The notes beneath the pieces were generated by a model, which did no database searches, had not been told where the DNA came from, and worked only from the letters and a program-made list of their open reading frames with translations. A stretch of DNA of 64,000 nucleotides from Ochotona curzoniae (taxonomy: Eukaryota > Chordata > Mammalia > Lagomorpha > Ochotonidae): contig NW_024466218.1 of the NCBI RefSeq assembly GCF_017591425.1, positions 10,740,001-10,804,000 on the forward strand, given 5' to 3'. The translations under genes and the position numbers were made by a program. This document shows positions 11,301 through 24,079 of this stretch, piece by piece (position 1 is the stretch's first letter; every line of letters starts with the position of its first letter).

Positions 11301-13204
11301 AACACCTCCGAAGTGCCCTCTCCCCTCTTGAGACAGGGTAACTGCTCTGTAGAAGGACATGTGGGGTGCTCACGTCACCTCCGACACACGCTGCAAGCCA
11401 GGGTAGCTGTTGTCTGGTGACATGGGAATTCGGGTTAGCAACAGGCGTGTGCTTTATTAGGTTCAGCTTCAGATACATGAAGCATGCTGTTTTCTCTGTG
11501 AGAAATAGGCAGAATTTTCCTGATGATCTCATCGTGGGGGTATGTGAGAATTAGCTTTACTCTGCTTGTTTGAAGCAACTCTGTACACATGTGGGATATT
11601 CACGGGAAGCCATAGACTCGCTGGCTGCTTTGGGAGGAATGCGACAGATATTTTTAAATTCCGTGAAGAAGTCAGATTTCAGCGATGACTGCTCCGATCT
11701 CTAAGTGATGGGTGTTATGCAATTTCATTTGCATTTTTCACAGAAAGAGAATGGCATTTTGTTCTTGGCAGTTACTCCTGGCTAGTGATAAACACCATAC
11801 ATGAGGGAAACTTAAAAAAAAAAAGCAATAGCAGCTAGGGAAATTTGATCACCTGGACTGTAATTATTTTATTGAAGCATGACGGTATATATACTGAATG
11901 AAAAGTCAAGGAACATGTAATCACTAGGAACTTAATATAGAATCTAAAGAGGAACAAAGCGGATCAGTGACGTATTAGTAGAAACTTAAGCTAATAATGA
12001 TTGCCTTTGTGATTTTTTTAAAGATCACACACACTCAAACACACAATTAACTTTAGGAATTTGAACAAAGCAGTGCCCTTCGTTGCATCATACGCTTTGA
12101 TCTCTCTCTGTTGTCTCTGGGAAAATTCCCAGATGTCACAGATGAGTGCAATCCACAGAGTTCTGACAGCGTATCCCTAATTCACAGGCCCCGCTGCGGC
12201 TGCTGTAGTAAGAATCTGTGTTGTGTTTCACCCAGGGAATGGGTGTGTGATTGTCAACCTAGAGAGAACACATGGGATATTCAGGAAAACAAAGGTACAA
12301 TTGCTAACTTCTTTGGGGAAAATGCTACAGTATATCATGGGATGGGCCCTCAGGAGAGCAGAGTGTGTTCGGGGGACCCCTATGAACACCAATTGTCCTG
12401 GTGAGTATCATTGAACCTCAGAAGTCCCCCAAAATTATGGACAGACTCCACTGACCCCAGTAGAGGCATTGAGAAGCTTTGTTGGAGTTCAAAGTCATGA
12501 TAGATCTTAACGGCTTATTTGCAGTTCATATTTCTGATTACAGACAGCTTTAGAACCCGATCCGTCTTTTTTTTTTTTTTTTTGGTAATATGTTGTTGAT
12601 CTTTAAAGCACATGATAGTGTGTCTATTTTGAAATCATTCCTCAAGATATATAAAAACCAAAATCTCAACTGGAAAACTTTGTAGGCTCCAACACATTGA
12701 AAGTTATTTTGCTTTTTTTTTTTTCAAGACATCAGTTACTTTATATGGTGGATGTGTTGCATATCAGGTATTTTGTATTCATGTTGTTCTGTGTCTTTCC
12801 CTTTACTCCCTTTTGGTTTAAAACATCTGAAGATTTTAACAGGAAGAGTGTGAATTTGGGGGAAACAGTCATTTCCCTTTGTAAATGAATTTGTGGTTAC
12901 TTAAGCATCTCTAGTGTTTATCTGAGGAAGGACTGTGGAACTGGGGAACCTCTCACATGTTTTTCAACAGATAAGCCGCCGGATCTCCAGACTGTGTCCG
13001 TACCCTTTCTTTGCTGTAAGAATCCAGAGATCATGTTCCTGGTCCTCTGACTCTAAGACATGCGTTCGCAAGATGCAGGGTCTCATATCTGTCCCCTTCA
13101 GGCCCCTGCCTTTTTGTAACTTTCATTGTTTTAGCCAGGTCCATCATACATTGCCTTCTATCTTAGGAGCGTGATGTCATAATCTCTTACCCTTTTAGTG
13201 TGCT

Positions 13205-13300
13205 TTTAATGTGGATTATTCTAATTCTGATAACAACTCCGTAAGAAAGAAGAACAGGAATTCTAATCCCTGTTCTATGTAAGGGAGGACAAGGTGACTG
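13205..13300 (+). mobile_element. Possible MIR fragment
   Basis: The phrases 'attctgataacaactccgta' and 'gttctatgtaagggaggac' resemble the MIR core and the block downstream of it (deposits of the type 'cacaacaaccc...' and 'tacagatgagga'). The match is short and diverged. Confidence 0.3.
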
Positions 13301-14659
13301 ACAGTAGGTGGAGCGTGAGCTTTCTTGGGTTGAGAGTGTGTTCTGTTGTTGAAAAATGGCAGCTGTGCATGCAGTGGGGGCTCACTGTGTGGCTGCTCTT
13401 GGTGGCTAGCTCTCTGAGTCTTCCCAAATCTTTTTTTCAGGTGTCCATTAAACATCCACTCTAGGATCAGAGTAGACAGAAAAGGAGCCCCTTTTCCCAC
13501 TCTGCATTCTAGTTGAAGAAATGATGCATGTCGGGGTATTTTACCATCAGCAACAGTATTCCCAACGACATCCTTACTAAGAACTCTTTTACCAAAGATA
13601 GATACCAGGAGAAGCACACAGGCATTTGGTCCCAGGCTCATAAAATTCTTCCTTGCTCTGCCTCCAGAAAGAGATGGGCTGAGAAATACCTCTATTTCTT
13701 TTTCCATGTTCTTCTTGTTCCTCTCTGGCTGCATCCTGTTTCCTTCCCATTCCAGACCGGTGGAGACGACTCTAAGATCTTACTGCTGGTCTTGGAGATT
13801 TTCAGCTGCCTTGAGTAATTCCTGACCACAGAGCCAGCAGCTAGGACGGATTCACATGTGCCCCTGAAGGCATTGCCCAGCATGTGAGCCCCACACGTGT
13901 GAACCCAGGCTTGCTCTACAAGCCTTTTCCTGAGAAGACTGCACATCCTCATGTTCTTTCTGTCCCATAATGAAAGATAAAACATCATCTAGGATTGTCA
14001 TTGATACCAAGGTGTCATTGTTTCCCATAGACTTAATTCAGGTCCATAACCCTGTATTGCAGTAACTTTTAAGAGGCTTCCTCAGAGCTTCCAGAGCTCT
14101 CCGTTGCTATGAGGACGTGATGTTTTCTGAGTTTTACATTAGGGGACCTGATAATATCAGCAACATTTAAGAACATCACCCATTCTCATCTAGCTCTATT
14201 CCTGTGTATTTGTTTCCAAGCTCCTTTCTAGGCTGCAGTTCCCAAAACATTTCCATCCGGAAATTCTGGAACTGTCAGCAGATAGGATATTAGACACTGC
14301 ACATGCACAGTAGAAAGATAAATTGGACAGCATCCCGAGTCTGAAGGTGCTACTCACCAACCTGCCAGGAAGGAGAGAACTAAATTAAATACAAGCCAAA
14401 CCACGCGGAGATCCCATCGCCAGCGTAGCAAACAGCACTGGGAGATGTCATGTGCTGAGCACCAGGAGTTTCTATTGAAGGAGATTGTCGGCAGAAAAAA
14501 ATTAATAAAAATAAAGGCAGGGGATAGGTGAGGGTTTCAGGTATGTGCGTGCATACGCCACCTGCCACACACTCCATGCAGGAGTCGTAATTAATGCTTC
14601 GACTAATAAGTTGAAATAATTTGTGTAGGAGATTATTGTACTTTCTGTAGGATATTATT

Positions 14660-14687
14660 ATTATTATGAGACTGTCCAGTTTCTACA
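14660..14687 (+). repeat. Copy A of a 28-bp direct repeat
   Basis: This 28-bp block, containing 'gagactgtccagt', matches 15955-15982 with a single mismatch (T for C near its 3' end). The copies are about 1.27 kb apart. It is not part of a recognised repeat family. Confidence 0.85.
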
Positions 14688-14853
14688 AAAATTGGAAATA
14701 AGCTGTTCAAAGAACAGAAAGATTTTCCTCTAAAAAACCTTTTTGTCTTGCCCATGTTTGGGTTATTGGCCAAACAGCTGTGCAAAATTAGTGGGTATCA
14801 ATAAATATTTATAAGGTTGAACTGAAGTGAAATGCTATTCAGACTAGATTCTT

Positions 14854-15183
14854 TTTTTCAGATTTGTTTATTTTTATTACAAAGTCAGATATACAGAGAG
14901 GAGGAGAGACAGAGAGGAAGATCTTCCGTCCGATGATTCACTCCTCAAGTGAGCGCAACGGCCAATGCTATGCCATTCCAAAGCCAGGATCCAGGAACCT
15001 CCTCCGGGTATCCCACACAGGTGCAGGGTCCCAAAGCTTTGGGCCGTTCTCGACTGCTTTCCCAGGCCACAAGCAGGGAGCTGGAAGGGAAATGGAGCTG
15101 CCGGGATTAGAACCGGTACTCATATGGGATCCCGGCGCATTCAAGGCGAGGACTTTTAGCCACTAGGCCACGTCACCAGGCCC
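14854..15183 (-). mobile_element. Young CSINE, antisense, perfect 14-bp TSD
   Basis: This is full length, with the head (on the minus strand) next to 15183 and the tail at 14854. The flanking duplication 'cagactagattctt' is identical at 14840-14853 and 15184-15197. It closely matches the other young copies (16351-16689, 30981-31311, 41773-42097). The B box reads GGTTCTAATCC on the minus strand. Confidence 0.95.
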
Positions 15184-15440
15184 CAGACTAGATTCTTAAC
15201 ATGGATAGAATTCAGTCGATAAAGAGGAAGGTGATGGTTTTGAGTAAATGGATTGTTTTGATATCAGTATATATATATTTTTTATTCTTGCCCTCAGGAG
15301 GTGCCCACAGTGTATCAGATGACGGGCTAGAATCTGAGGTTTTAGCAATATCCAAAAATAGAGGCGGGAGAGGGAAGGGGGAGGGATCAATAAATCATAC
15401 CCAGTTAGGACCTATTCCTTTGCTCTCTGGGTTCTTTTTA

Positions 15441-15780
15441 TGTTTTTTTTTAAAGATTTATTTATTTTTATTGCAAAGTTAGATATACAGAGAGGAGGAA
15501 AGAAAGGGGAAGATCTTCTTTTTATCCACTGATTCACTCCCCAAGGAGCCACAACGGCTGGAGCTGCGCCAATCTGAAGCTCCAGGAGCCTGGAGCTTTG
15601 TTTGGGTCTCCCACGCAGGTACAGGGTCTCAAGGCTTTGGGCCGTCCTCAACTGCTTTCCCAGGCCTCAAGCAGGGAGCAGGATGGGAAGCATGGCCGCT
15701 GGGATTAGAACTGGCACCCATATAGTATTCTGGTATGTGCAAGAAGAGGACTTTAACCACTAGGCTATCGCTCCAAGCCC
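15441..15780 (-). mobile_element. CSINE, antisense
   Basis: This is a full-length antisense copy, from T-rich tail 'tttaaagatttatttatttt' through 'aggagcctggagctttg' to the head at 'cactaggctatcgctcca'. It is slightly older than its neighbour at 14854. No clean duplication was found. Confidence 0.9.
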
Positions 15781-15954
15781 CTCTCAGACTTCTTAATATT
15801 ACTATCTAGAGTAACCCATTAGTACCTGCTTTTCAGCTAATCCAAATACAAACCTGACGTAGGACATGGTGCGTGAGCAAATTCGGCATCTAGCCTGTTT
15901 CACTATTGGATGGTTAATAACAGTATCAGGCAGTGTGAACTTGGGAATATTTGA

Positions 15955-15982
15955 ATTATTATGAGACTGTCCAGTTCCTACA
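15955..15982 (+). repeat. Copy B of a 28-bp direct repeat
   Basis: This is the partner of 14660-14687, with one mismatch. Neither flank has a poly(A) or poly(T) run where a retrotransposon junction would need one. Confidence 0.85.
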
Positions 15983-16000
15983 CAAGAAAATCAAGCCAGG

Positions 16001-16090
16001 TATCCCCCCCCCTTCCCCCCACCCCTCACAAGTCGTTTGCTCTTCAGAAACAGAATTTTTTTTTTTTTAAGTTTACCCCCTCCCCCGAAT
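16001..16090. repeat. C-rich and T-rich low-complexity tract
   Basis: C runs at about 16004-16026 (interrupted by TT and A), a T run at about 16059-16069 and further C runs at 16076-16085. The minus strand is G-rich. Confidence 0.85.
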
Positions 16091-16350
16091 ATCTTTAAAT
16101 GTTTCAGACACACAGGCAGTATAAAAAAGGGAGTGTCAAAACTCACGGCCAGGTGTGGGCGTGTCGGAAACACACAGCTGAGAACAGAATAATTGAATTT
16201 CTTGGCAACTCTTAAAATAAGTGTGGCCCTGCAGAGGGGGCATTCTCTCCCGAAACCATGACATCATTCTGACAGATCGCAAGTCACTTCTCCGTATGTG
16301 CCCTTCCCTTCCAGGCCTGCGTTCCTGCCCAGCTGCGAACACTCCAGCTT

Positions 16351-16689
16351 TTTTTTTTTTTTTTAAGATTTATTTATTTATTTATTGGAAAGTCAGATAT
16401 AGAGAGAGGAGGAGACACAGAGAGGAAGATCTTCCATCCGATGATTCACTGCCCAAGTGAGCGTAACGGCCAATGCTATGCCATTCCAAAGCCAGGATCC
16501 AGGAACTTCCTCTGGGTCTCCCACGCAGGTGCAGGGTCCCAAAGCTTTGGGCCGTCCTCGACTGCTTTCCCAGGCCACAAGCAGGGAGCTGGAAGGGAAG
16601 TGGGGCTGGCGGGATAGAACCGGTGCCCATATGGGATCCTGGGGCTTTCAAGGTGAGGACTTTAGCCGCTAGGCCACGTCGCCGGGCCC
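16351..16689 (-). mobile_element. Young CSINE, antisense
   Basis: Full length, with tail at 16351 ('tttaagatttatttatttat') and head at 16689 ('ccacgtcgccgggccc'). It is about 90% or more similar by eye to the copy at 14854. A weak flanking match ('aacactccagc' at 16338 against 'aacaccccgcc' at 16690) may be a mutated duplication. Confidence 0.92.
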
Positions 16690-16946
16690 AACACCCCGCC
16701 TTTCATGGCTCTCTGCTTGACAGCGACAAGTGCAGTGATGTGGCATCCGTGCAGCACAGCTTCCTGCAGGTTCCGTTAACTTTCCCCTCAAGGACACTCT
16801 TCCTCTGCCTTCATTTCTTCTACGTGACATTTGTATGGCAGTTCAGCGAAGAACTTTAAAACGCTAAGCAAGGAGCCAGATTTTTAAGGAAAGTATATGT
16901 GTGTGTGAACTTGAAAGACAGACAAGCGTGCTAAAATATCCTACCT

Positions 16947-16966
16947 CCCCCCCCCCCCCCCCCCCC
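16947..16966. repeat. Poly(C), 20 nt
   Basis: A run of 20 C residues follows 'ctacct'. Length is likely to vary between individuals or sequencing reads. Confidence 0.95.
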
Positions 16967-17611
16967 GCCGAATCGCACGGGAATTCTTGACTGCTGCTTT
17001 CCTTTCTTCTTTCTCTCTAATTATTTTTGTTCTTTTATTCTTACCACTGCCATGTGATTGGATCCCTGAATTCCTCGGAAACCATAGTGTCCTGGAATTA
17101 ACCTGAAAGATCAAAGACCAGCATTCCAGAACAATATTGTCATGTTTTACGGCGTCATGATGTTGTGTGTGGACTTGTATGTTCCTCCTTAATGGAGCAG
17201 AGGTCGAGGGGACGGCTTCTGGTGCCCCTCCCTCCGTTTGCGCTTTCTCTGGCCACCAGGCATCTGCTCAGGCAGCTGTGGGGGGCAGGGCAGTGAGGAC
17301 CATGTGAGGATGCTATTGGGATGAGTGAGAGACGATGGACTGGACTGAGAACCCAAAGGAAAGAGCTCTCCTCTGCAAGCCTTGGGAAGAATGAAATTGG
17401 CTTATATCTCAGAAAGGACCCTGGAGTTCCCAGTCCCAGATTCAGTGACCTCCATGGGGAGAAAAAAAAAAGGGCTTGCATGGAATCCTGTAGGCTTGTG
17501 TTGACAAACAGCTGCTTCATCATATACCGTACCTGGCATTCATATAATAACCTGGCATATGCCAACTGATGGTAAAATTATGTGGGCAATGATTCAATAG
17601 AAACTCAAGTC

Positions 17612-17932
17612 TCACTTTTATTTGTTTATTTTTAATTGATTGAAACTCAGAGTTACAAAGAGAGGGAGACAGAGAGAGATCTCCTGTCTGTTGGTTCACT
17701 CCCCAGATGACCACAATGGCTGGGGCTGGGCTGCTCTGAAGCCAGGAGGAGCTTCTTCCAAGTCCCCAGTTCTCCCACAGTGAATGCAGGGCCCAAGCAG
17801 GTGGCCCATTTTCTCAGGCCATCCGTGGGGAGCTGGTTTAGAAGTGGAGCATCTGGGACTCAAACTGGCACCCATATGGGATGCTGGCATTGCCAGTAGC
17901 AGCTTTACCCACTCCACTACATGCCAGATCCT
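17612..17932 (-). mobile_element. Older CSINE, antisense
   Basis: Landmarks are 'ttcactccccagatgacc', 'gaagccaggaggagcttc' and 'ggcacccatatgggatgc', ending at 'ctacatgccagatcc'. It is more diverged than the copies at 14.8-16.7 kb. Confidence 0.85.
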
Positions 17933-18591
17933 AATTCTCATTCTTAATTTGGCCTAAATATAGGTATGTCCTGAAAATTAGATCTTTAAAAAAAAAAATG
18001 GCAGTTTAGACCCTCTTCTGAAGGACTCTTGTGCACTAAATGGGCATGGGTTGCCCCCAGCTACCGGATTAAGCCGAGCTGCTGCTTTTCTGGCTTTTAA
18101 AGACTTGGGCAGTCTGGGTGTGGTCCATTTTCCAGCATGTGCTCTCAGCACTCCCCTACCTGCAGCCTATACTTCTCCAAACCACCTCGCTAAGTCTATG
18201 CTCAAATGTCCTGACTTTGTCATCTCAAATGGCACCTGCCCCTTTGTCATCTCAAATGTGCTTGGTGATCACCTTCAATAAGACATGAGCATTGTGTCTT
18301 CAATGTTCAGAGCTTGACAAAGTCCTGGAGTCCCTGAGCTCTTACTCTAAGCCTGCAGTATTGGGAATTAAGCTCCATGAGGACTGAATATTCTCGTATG
18401 AGTTTGATTTGACTTTAACCATTTGATAATGGATATTCTATACTTGGATTTTTGTTGAGTGAACTGAACTTGGTTTTACATGCCTTATAGTTTTGAACTT
18501 AGCATTGATTTGTGTATTTTTTGGCTTTTCCAGATCTTTCTCTGGTCTCTACCAACTATATTATTTGGTTTTATAAGATCAAACTATTCCA

Positions 18592-18845
18592 GGTCCAACA
18601 TGGTACCTCGTGGCTAAATCCTCACTTTGTGACCACCAGGATACTTATATAGGCACCAGTTCATGTCCCAGCTGCTCTACTTCCCATCCAGCTCCTTCAT
18701 TATGGCCCGGGAAAGCAGCAGAGGATGGCCCATAGCCTTGGGACCCTGCAGATGCATGGGAGACCCAGAAGTTGTGGCTCCTGGCTTCAGATCAGCTCAG
18801 CTCTGGTCATTGCAGCCAATAAAAATAAATAAATCTTTAAAAACT
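18592..18845 (+). mobile_element. CSINE, sense, internally deleted
   Basis: Head to tail on the + strand: 'ccagctccttcattatggcc', 'gggaccctgcagatgcatgg', then the tail 'aaaaataaataaatcttta'. The CT-rich block between 'cattgcagcc' and the AATAAA tail is missing. The TCTTT terminator is intact. Confidence 0.85.
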
Positions 18846-18854
18846 ATTTCTCAG

Positions 18855-19079
18855 AGAAATAAAATTTAGCAACCAATTGTACTATAGGGTGACCACAGTT
18901 AATAAAACAGTATATATTTTTAATTGGTTAAAAAATATGTTATACATATGCTTGCCATAATAAATTGGTGAGATGATGGATTTGTAATTAGCTTGATTGA
19001 CTCTTTCTACAATGTGTATACATAAATCAAAACATGACATTCTATCCTATATGTAATTATTGTTTGTCAACTACAAAAT
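18855..19079 (+). mobile_element. L1 3' UTR fragment
   Basis: 'actatagggtgaccacagtt', 'gtgagatgatggatttgtaa' and 'acataaatcaaaacatgac' follow the order of the classic old-L1 3' UTR. The CSINE at 18592-18845 sits directly upstream and the next one directly downstream. Confidence 0.65.
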
Positions 19080-19365
19080 GAGGCAGGTATTTGGCCCAGC
19101 AGTTGTGCTGTGCGTGTCCTGGGTTTGATTTCTGTCTGCAGTGCCCTGACAATGCACACATGCGCTGGGGCTCGGTGATAATGGCTCAGGAACTTAGGCC
19201 GCTGCCACCTCCTTAACAGACCTGAGCTCGGTTCCTGGCTCTGGCCCCTGGCTGTTGGCAGCTGTTTGAGAAGTGAACCAGTCGGTGCAGGAAGTGCTGA
19301 CTGTGTGTGTGTTGTCTGTCTCCTTCTTTCTCAGTCTTTGGGCCTTCAGAAAAATTTGTTTTAAA
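19080..19365 (+). mobile_element. Old CSINE, sense
   Basis: This is a diverged early-type copy: 'tttggcccagcagttgtgct', 'ataatggctcaggaactta', 'ctctggcccctggctgttg' and 'gagaagtgaaccagtcggtg'. It ends in a CT-rich stretch. Confidence 0.7.
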
Positions 19366-19699
19366 AACTTGATTTTCAAACGTAAGAACCCATTCCTCAG
19401 TGTTTTTTGGTCTGTTGGATTTTCATTAATAAAATGCCACCTGTCAGTGCCACCTATGGTTGGGCATTCCTTTAGAGGTAGCCTGGCACCACAGAAAGTA
19501 GAAACTATCGTGTCTTTTAAGCCTCACACCTCTTTTTCAGGGTGCTCTCCATTTCAGCGCTGCTGTTTTAATGCTCTTCCTTATATTTCAGTACTTCATT
19601 TTAAGAAACATTTTTCTACCATGAAAATAAGAGATGCAAACACATGTGTGAGAATGCACAGTTGCTCAGATAGAGAAGCTTGTGAGCCCTGATGTTATG

Positions 19700-22600
19700 G
19701 CTTTCTGGAACTTTGTTTCCATGACCCTACTAAGAAAATGGACTCCTGTTCCATGCCTTTCATGTGTACCTGTCTAGCTTGTTATTCATGCTTTTCGTGA
19801 CTGCTCTCCCGCTCCATGTGGAATGCGACATTCTGCCTTGAGCTCTGTTCTCGGCCTTTGGCCTCTGAGACATGTCATTGCCAGTGTCAGCGTCAGGCTT
19901 CCTGAAGCCAGTGACATTCGGTGGCATACCTCTCGTATCTCCCTAGTTCTTGACCCCTGAGTAAAAGCCAACCTGATTCCCTGAACCAGGATGTGTGAGG
20001 CAGCCTGCTGAGGGAGGCATGCATGAGTGTAACCCCCAAGGAGAGAGTACTGTGTTAAAACTGAAAGTGAAACCAGGCACTCAGTACTGGACTGCTGATG
20101 AGCGGGTCAGAGAGGTCCCAACAAGGCAGAATCCTTCACCTGCCGGTTCTGTTCAGGCAGTTGTCTGAGTCCTTCAGTGTGTCATCAGCCAGGTTTAAAG
20201 TTTTTGTTTCTTGCTTCATCTCCCAATCCGGACAAAGGATAGGGTAGTTATGCTTTAATGAATGAAACAACTGTAAACGGCCTAGCTACACTTCAGTTCT
20301 TGACAGTGTACAAGTTTAAAGTATAGCTGTAATACCTATGAAAATTATTTAATACCTATAAAAATTCTGTTTTGCAGTTACCAGTCATAAAACATCAGCT
20401 CCTTCGTGTCTGTTGTGTGCTTCTATCTAATTTGTAATTAATTATTTAAAATTTACTTTAGAGTAAAAAAAAATATGATACCTAAATCGTAAAGGCAATT
20501 GGATATGCAGACTTTACTACATTGAAGGTTCCATTTGGAAGGTAATGAAGAATATTCTTTATTATCCCATGGTGTTTTCTACGAAGAAGCACTTTTAAAA
20601 CCAACTCAGTACACTGATATTAGTTTCAATTCATTTTTCTCTACAGCAGGTCTATCTTAACATTATTCTACAACACTCTTAATAATTTTTTTATTTAAAG
20701 GCACCAATATCTTTCAAAAGTGTGACTGGCATTTGAAGGCAGGTAGTGAACAGAGATTGCTAGTACCTTTCACTGAAAATCACTGCCATCTTATGCTGTT
20801 CTCAAGGTCATGTGTCCCACGGATTATACAAAATCAAGGGCATTTATCAGATGAAACACCAGCCCTGGGTGGTTTGACAGGATCTTTTAATTTATCTGCT
20901 AATACTCTTTAAAACTCTGCCTGTCTGAATAATGATAGCTGGAAGGAATGAGAAGGTCCTGGGACAGCTCAGCACTCTCCCAGTTCACCTAATCCTCCCT
21001 GTCTGAGGAAGTCAAAAATCTTCCCACTGACTGTTACTGCTTTTCCTCACCATGAGATCCGTTTGAAAAGCACTTGTTTGGGGGACTTACTTGCAATGGG
21101 AATGAAAAGGTTTGGACACAGCTGCAAGCAGTGGGAAGCAGGTGGCTCGGTCAAGGACCATAGGAACTCAAGTGAACAAACTCAGTTGAAATCAGGTTTC
21201 TGAACTCTTGGTGGTTAGTTTTGCATTTGTGACTTGGGACAGGAAAGGGAAACAGTGTCCCCATGTCCTCATTAACAGAATTTAGTAACACTGAGCTAAC
21301 TGAAGCCAGCAAGCTGCTCTTAATGCCAGGGAATGTGCAAGATGCCTATAAAAACAACACGTAGCTACCACTTCTTTAGTCAGATTTGTGTTGGATTTCA
21401 ATGATACAGTTGAGCTTTTGGATTTTAAATTTTTTTAAAATATTCATCTTTCAGGACGTTGTTTCACTATTGCCATTAAGGTCATTAAATATCTGTGTAG
21501 GTAGAGAGATTTCTGCTGATGTGCTAGAAAATTGAACCCTCATCTCTTTAATAAACCTGTATTTCCCAAAGGGGAATACTTCCTTCATCATGAGTTTTGG
21601 CCCTTGGTAACATACGGTTCTGTAGGAAGATCAGTTCATGGAATGGTAAGATTGAATGCAAATATGAATCTAGAATGATTTTAGACTGTTGTGTAAAAAC
21701 AGTATCCTAATATGGAAAGATTTTCATCGTTAATATTTATTGAAGATGACAGAAAATGTGGCTGTGTTACAATATGAAACTATCAGGCACTTGAGGAGGA
21801 GTACCTGGAAGATGGGTTACCGGGAATGGAGTCTGGAAAGGCAGTGAGCACTCTGCAGAAGACCCTGCAGGTGGAGCAGTGTGAGAGCGCCTCTTCCTGT
21901 ATCAGCTATGTGAAAACAGCTATCACTAGAAGCGAGAGCATATGCAAATGCCATAGCCGGATGAGAAGGAAGCCTGTTTGCTCCTACTTAACAGAAATAT
22001 TGAGTGTCCTTAAGTTTGTGCCAGACTCGGAATTAGAGAATCATCTAATTTTAGATTTGAGAGATCTGTGCAATCCTAATGTTTGCAAATGAGAATACTG
22101 AAGGCCTTGAAAGGTGTGATGACGAGTCATCATCCATTCAACATGCAGAAGGCCTCGATCCAAGGACAAATTCAGTTCTGTAGCCCTCCTCATCCTAATG
22201 GACATTAGTTAGCTTCAAAGAATAGGCTTGTTTTGCAGTCATTTATCTGTAACAGTTTCTGAAATGAATGGTTGCATAGGTGGATCCAATAGATTAAGGT
22301 TGTCATTGTTCCAGCCCTTCATCAATACCGAATAAGATTACAGTTAAGTGAAAAGTTGGATCCCTCTGTGATGTAGACATCTCTATAATAGTTCTTGGTT
22401 TGTGACAAATCAAGTGGGCAATTTGAGTAACAGTTCACATCAGGACCCAATATGGCTTGATATTTTCTCCACAGATTGTGTTGCATTTTTGAAAAGTGCT
22501 GTGAGATGCTTTTTGACAGCAGCTATATACACATACATACATATATCATACATACATACATATCAGGACTCTAAATAGTTCGTGATTGCATGTAGTGAAA

Positions 22601-23190
22601 AAGCTAGGCATAGACTTAGATTTTTTTGTGCCAAAACAGTCTTAACCTTTCAATTCCATTTTTTTATGAACATTTTTAAAGAATTGTCATTTACAGAGTG
22701 GAAATGCTTACTTTCTTTTTATAGACACATTGCACATATGTAGAATGAAGTTCTTATGAGTGTATACAATAAAATAGGAAATCCCAACATTGAGGCAGAA
22801 TAACAAGTATATCCTAAAGCAAGAGCGGGCCTGACGTGTCCTACAAACAGCAAGGAAGCTAGTGTGAAAGGAGCTTTCAAAAAGGAAAATTAGGCAATGG
22901 GAAGTTGGATCTTTCTTATCACACAACTTTGTGGACCAAGGAATTTGGATTTTATGGTGGTTTCACAAAAAAACTTCTATGATATTCTTAGCATGAAGGT
23001 TAATAGAGTCATGATAACCTGGATGTATTCAAAAGGTAGGTCCTATTATTTCAATGGTAATGAAAAGACCCAAAAAACCTGATTTGTGACTGGCTAAAAT
23101 TTCCAAGATAATGATTCTTTAGTTTTCCAGTTAGTTGGTGCCTATTCTGTCTGATTAAGGGAAACCTAGAGACATTTCTTTAATGAGAGA
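19700..23190. other. MAPRE2: Intronic stretch with little recognisable content
   Basis: No gene was seen. A possible MIR core fragment lies near 22020-22120 ('agagaatcatctaatttt', 'aatgagaatactgaagg') and a CATA-type microsatellite at 22524. The 88-codon frame at 21826-22092 shows no recognisable domain. Confidence 0.55.
22524..22564. repeat. (CATA)n-type microsatellite
   Basis: An imperfect alternation of CATA/TATA units, including 'acatacatacatatatcat'. Confidence 0.85.
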
Positions 23191-23199
23191 GCAAAATAG

Positions 23200-23525
23200 G
23201 TGTTATAGCACAGCCCGAGTGCTAGCTCCCACTGTCTGGTAAGTTCACATCCCGTAACAGCATGTCTGGGATGAAATCCCATCTCCACTTCCAATACAGG
23301 TTCCTGCTAACGCACCTGGGAAGCATCACTGATGTCTCCAGCAGTTCGATCCCTGCCATCCAAGTAGGAGAAATGGGAGGTTTATCTGAAGTCCCAGCTT
23401 CTAGCCTCAACCCCAGCTGTTGGGAGCATTTGGGAAGTGAAGCAACAGATGGAACTAGCACTGGGGCTCCCCCTGCTTCCCACTCTTTCACACTCTCCAA
23501 CTCCCAAATGATTTTTTTTAATGGA
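23200..23525 (+). mobile_element. Old CSINE, sense
   Basis: Landmarks are 'tcccatctccacttccaat', 'ccccagctgttgggagcatt' and 'tgggaagtgaagcaacagat', followed by a CT-rich end. It is diverged. Confidence 0.7.
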
Positions 23526-23739
23526 CTGTTACTCAGCTTATTTGGTACTAACAGTTCTAAAATGTGTAAGGAAGGTAGGAAAAGCCCAAGGTTTACAAGG
23601 ATTAAATTGTTCACTTAGAATTCTAATCAGACTTTTTAAAAAATTTAATGCTTGGTCTTTTAGACTCTAAAGGTATGGATGGTTTCATAGTAACTTATTT
23701 TTAAACAAGTGAATCATGATAAGTAAACAGGAAAAAAGG

Positions 23740-24050
23740 ACATGGAGGTAGACAAGCTCTCACTTATGAATACAGATGTAAAATTATGATTGTAATGAAA
23801 ACTTACCAAACATTTTGAGGTAGGACTTTGTCCAGGAATGCCAAGATGATTCAACATTATCAAATTAATAAGTATGGTAAATTAGAGGAGAAAAACATTG
23901 TTATTATTATATTTCCAGTTATTATAAGATTCAGTATGCCTTCCTGATTAGGTTAGTGATCAGTAACAATAATGGACTTATTTAAAAAGCAAAGCAAAAC
24001 AAAAATAGAAATGCACAATAGGCCTAGTTAACAAGAGGTTGAATTACTAA
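23740..24050 (+). mobile_element. L1 ORF2 fragment (decayed)
   Basis: 'cttatgaatacagatgtaaa' and 'tccaggaatgccaagatgat' followed by 'tcaacattatcaaattaata' match the reverse-transcriptase-encoding part of L1 ORF2 in order. Similar sequence recurs in the next L1 block (24230-24600), so this is a separate fragment. The frame is broken. Confidence 0.6.
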
Positions 24051-24079
24051 CTTAAAAAACTGCTTTCTAAAAAGAGAAA

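Larger units (their letters stand above)
6441..14839. other. MAPRE2: Repeat-poor intronic stretch
   Basis: I see no genes and few recognisable repeats here: one (AT)n, an A run at about 9370-9386, T runs at about 12566-12582 and 12712-12724, and a possible MIR fragment. Several frames of 60-172 codons occur on both strands, notably 13216-13734 minus. They have no recognisable domain, start context or splice partner. Confidence 0.6.

Noticed and set aside
13216..13734. 172-codon open frame on the minus strand
   Set aside because: It has no family resemblance. The sequence is ordinary intron and the frame contains low-complexity Phe/Leu at one end.
16382..16859. Recurrent frames with MAWESSRGRPKALGPC-like or MLCHSKARIQE-like products
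   Set aside because: The same peptides recur at 14965, 16393, 31093, 41801 and 46262 because they are translations of CSINE copies, not a gene family.
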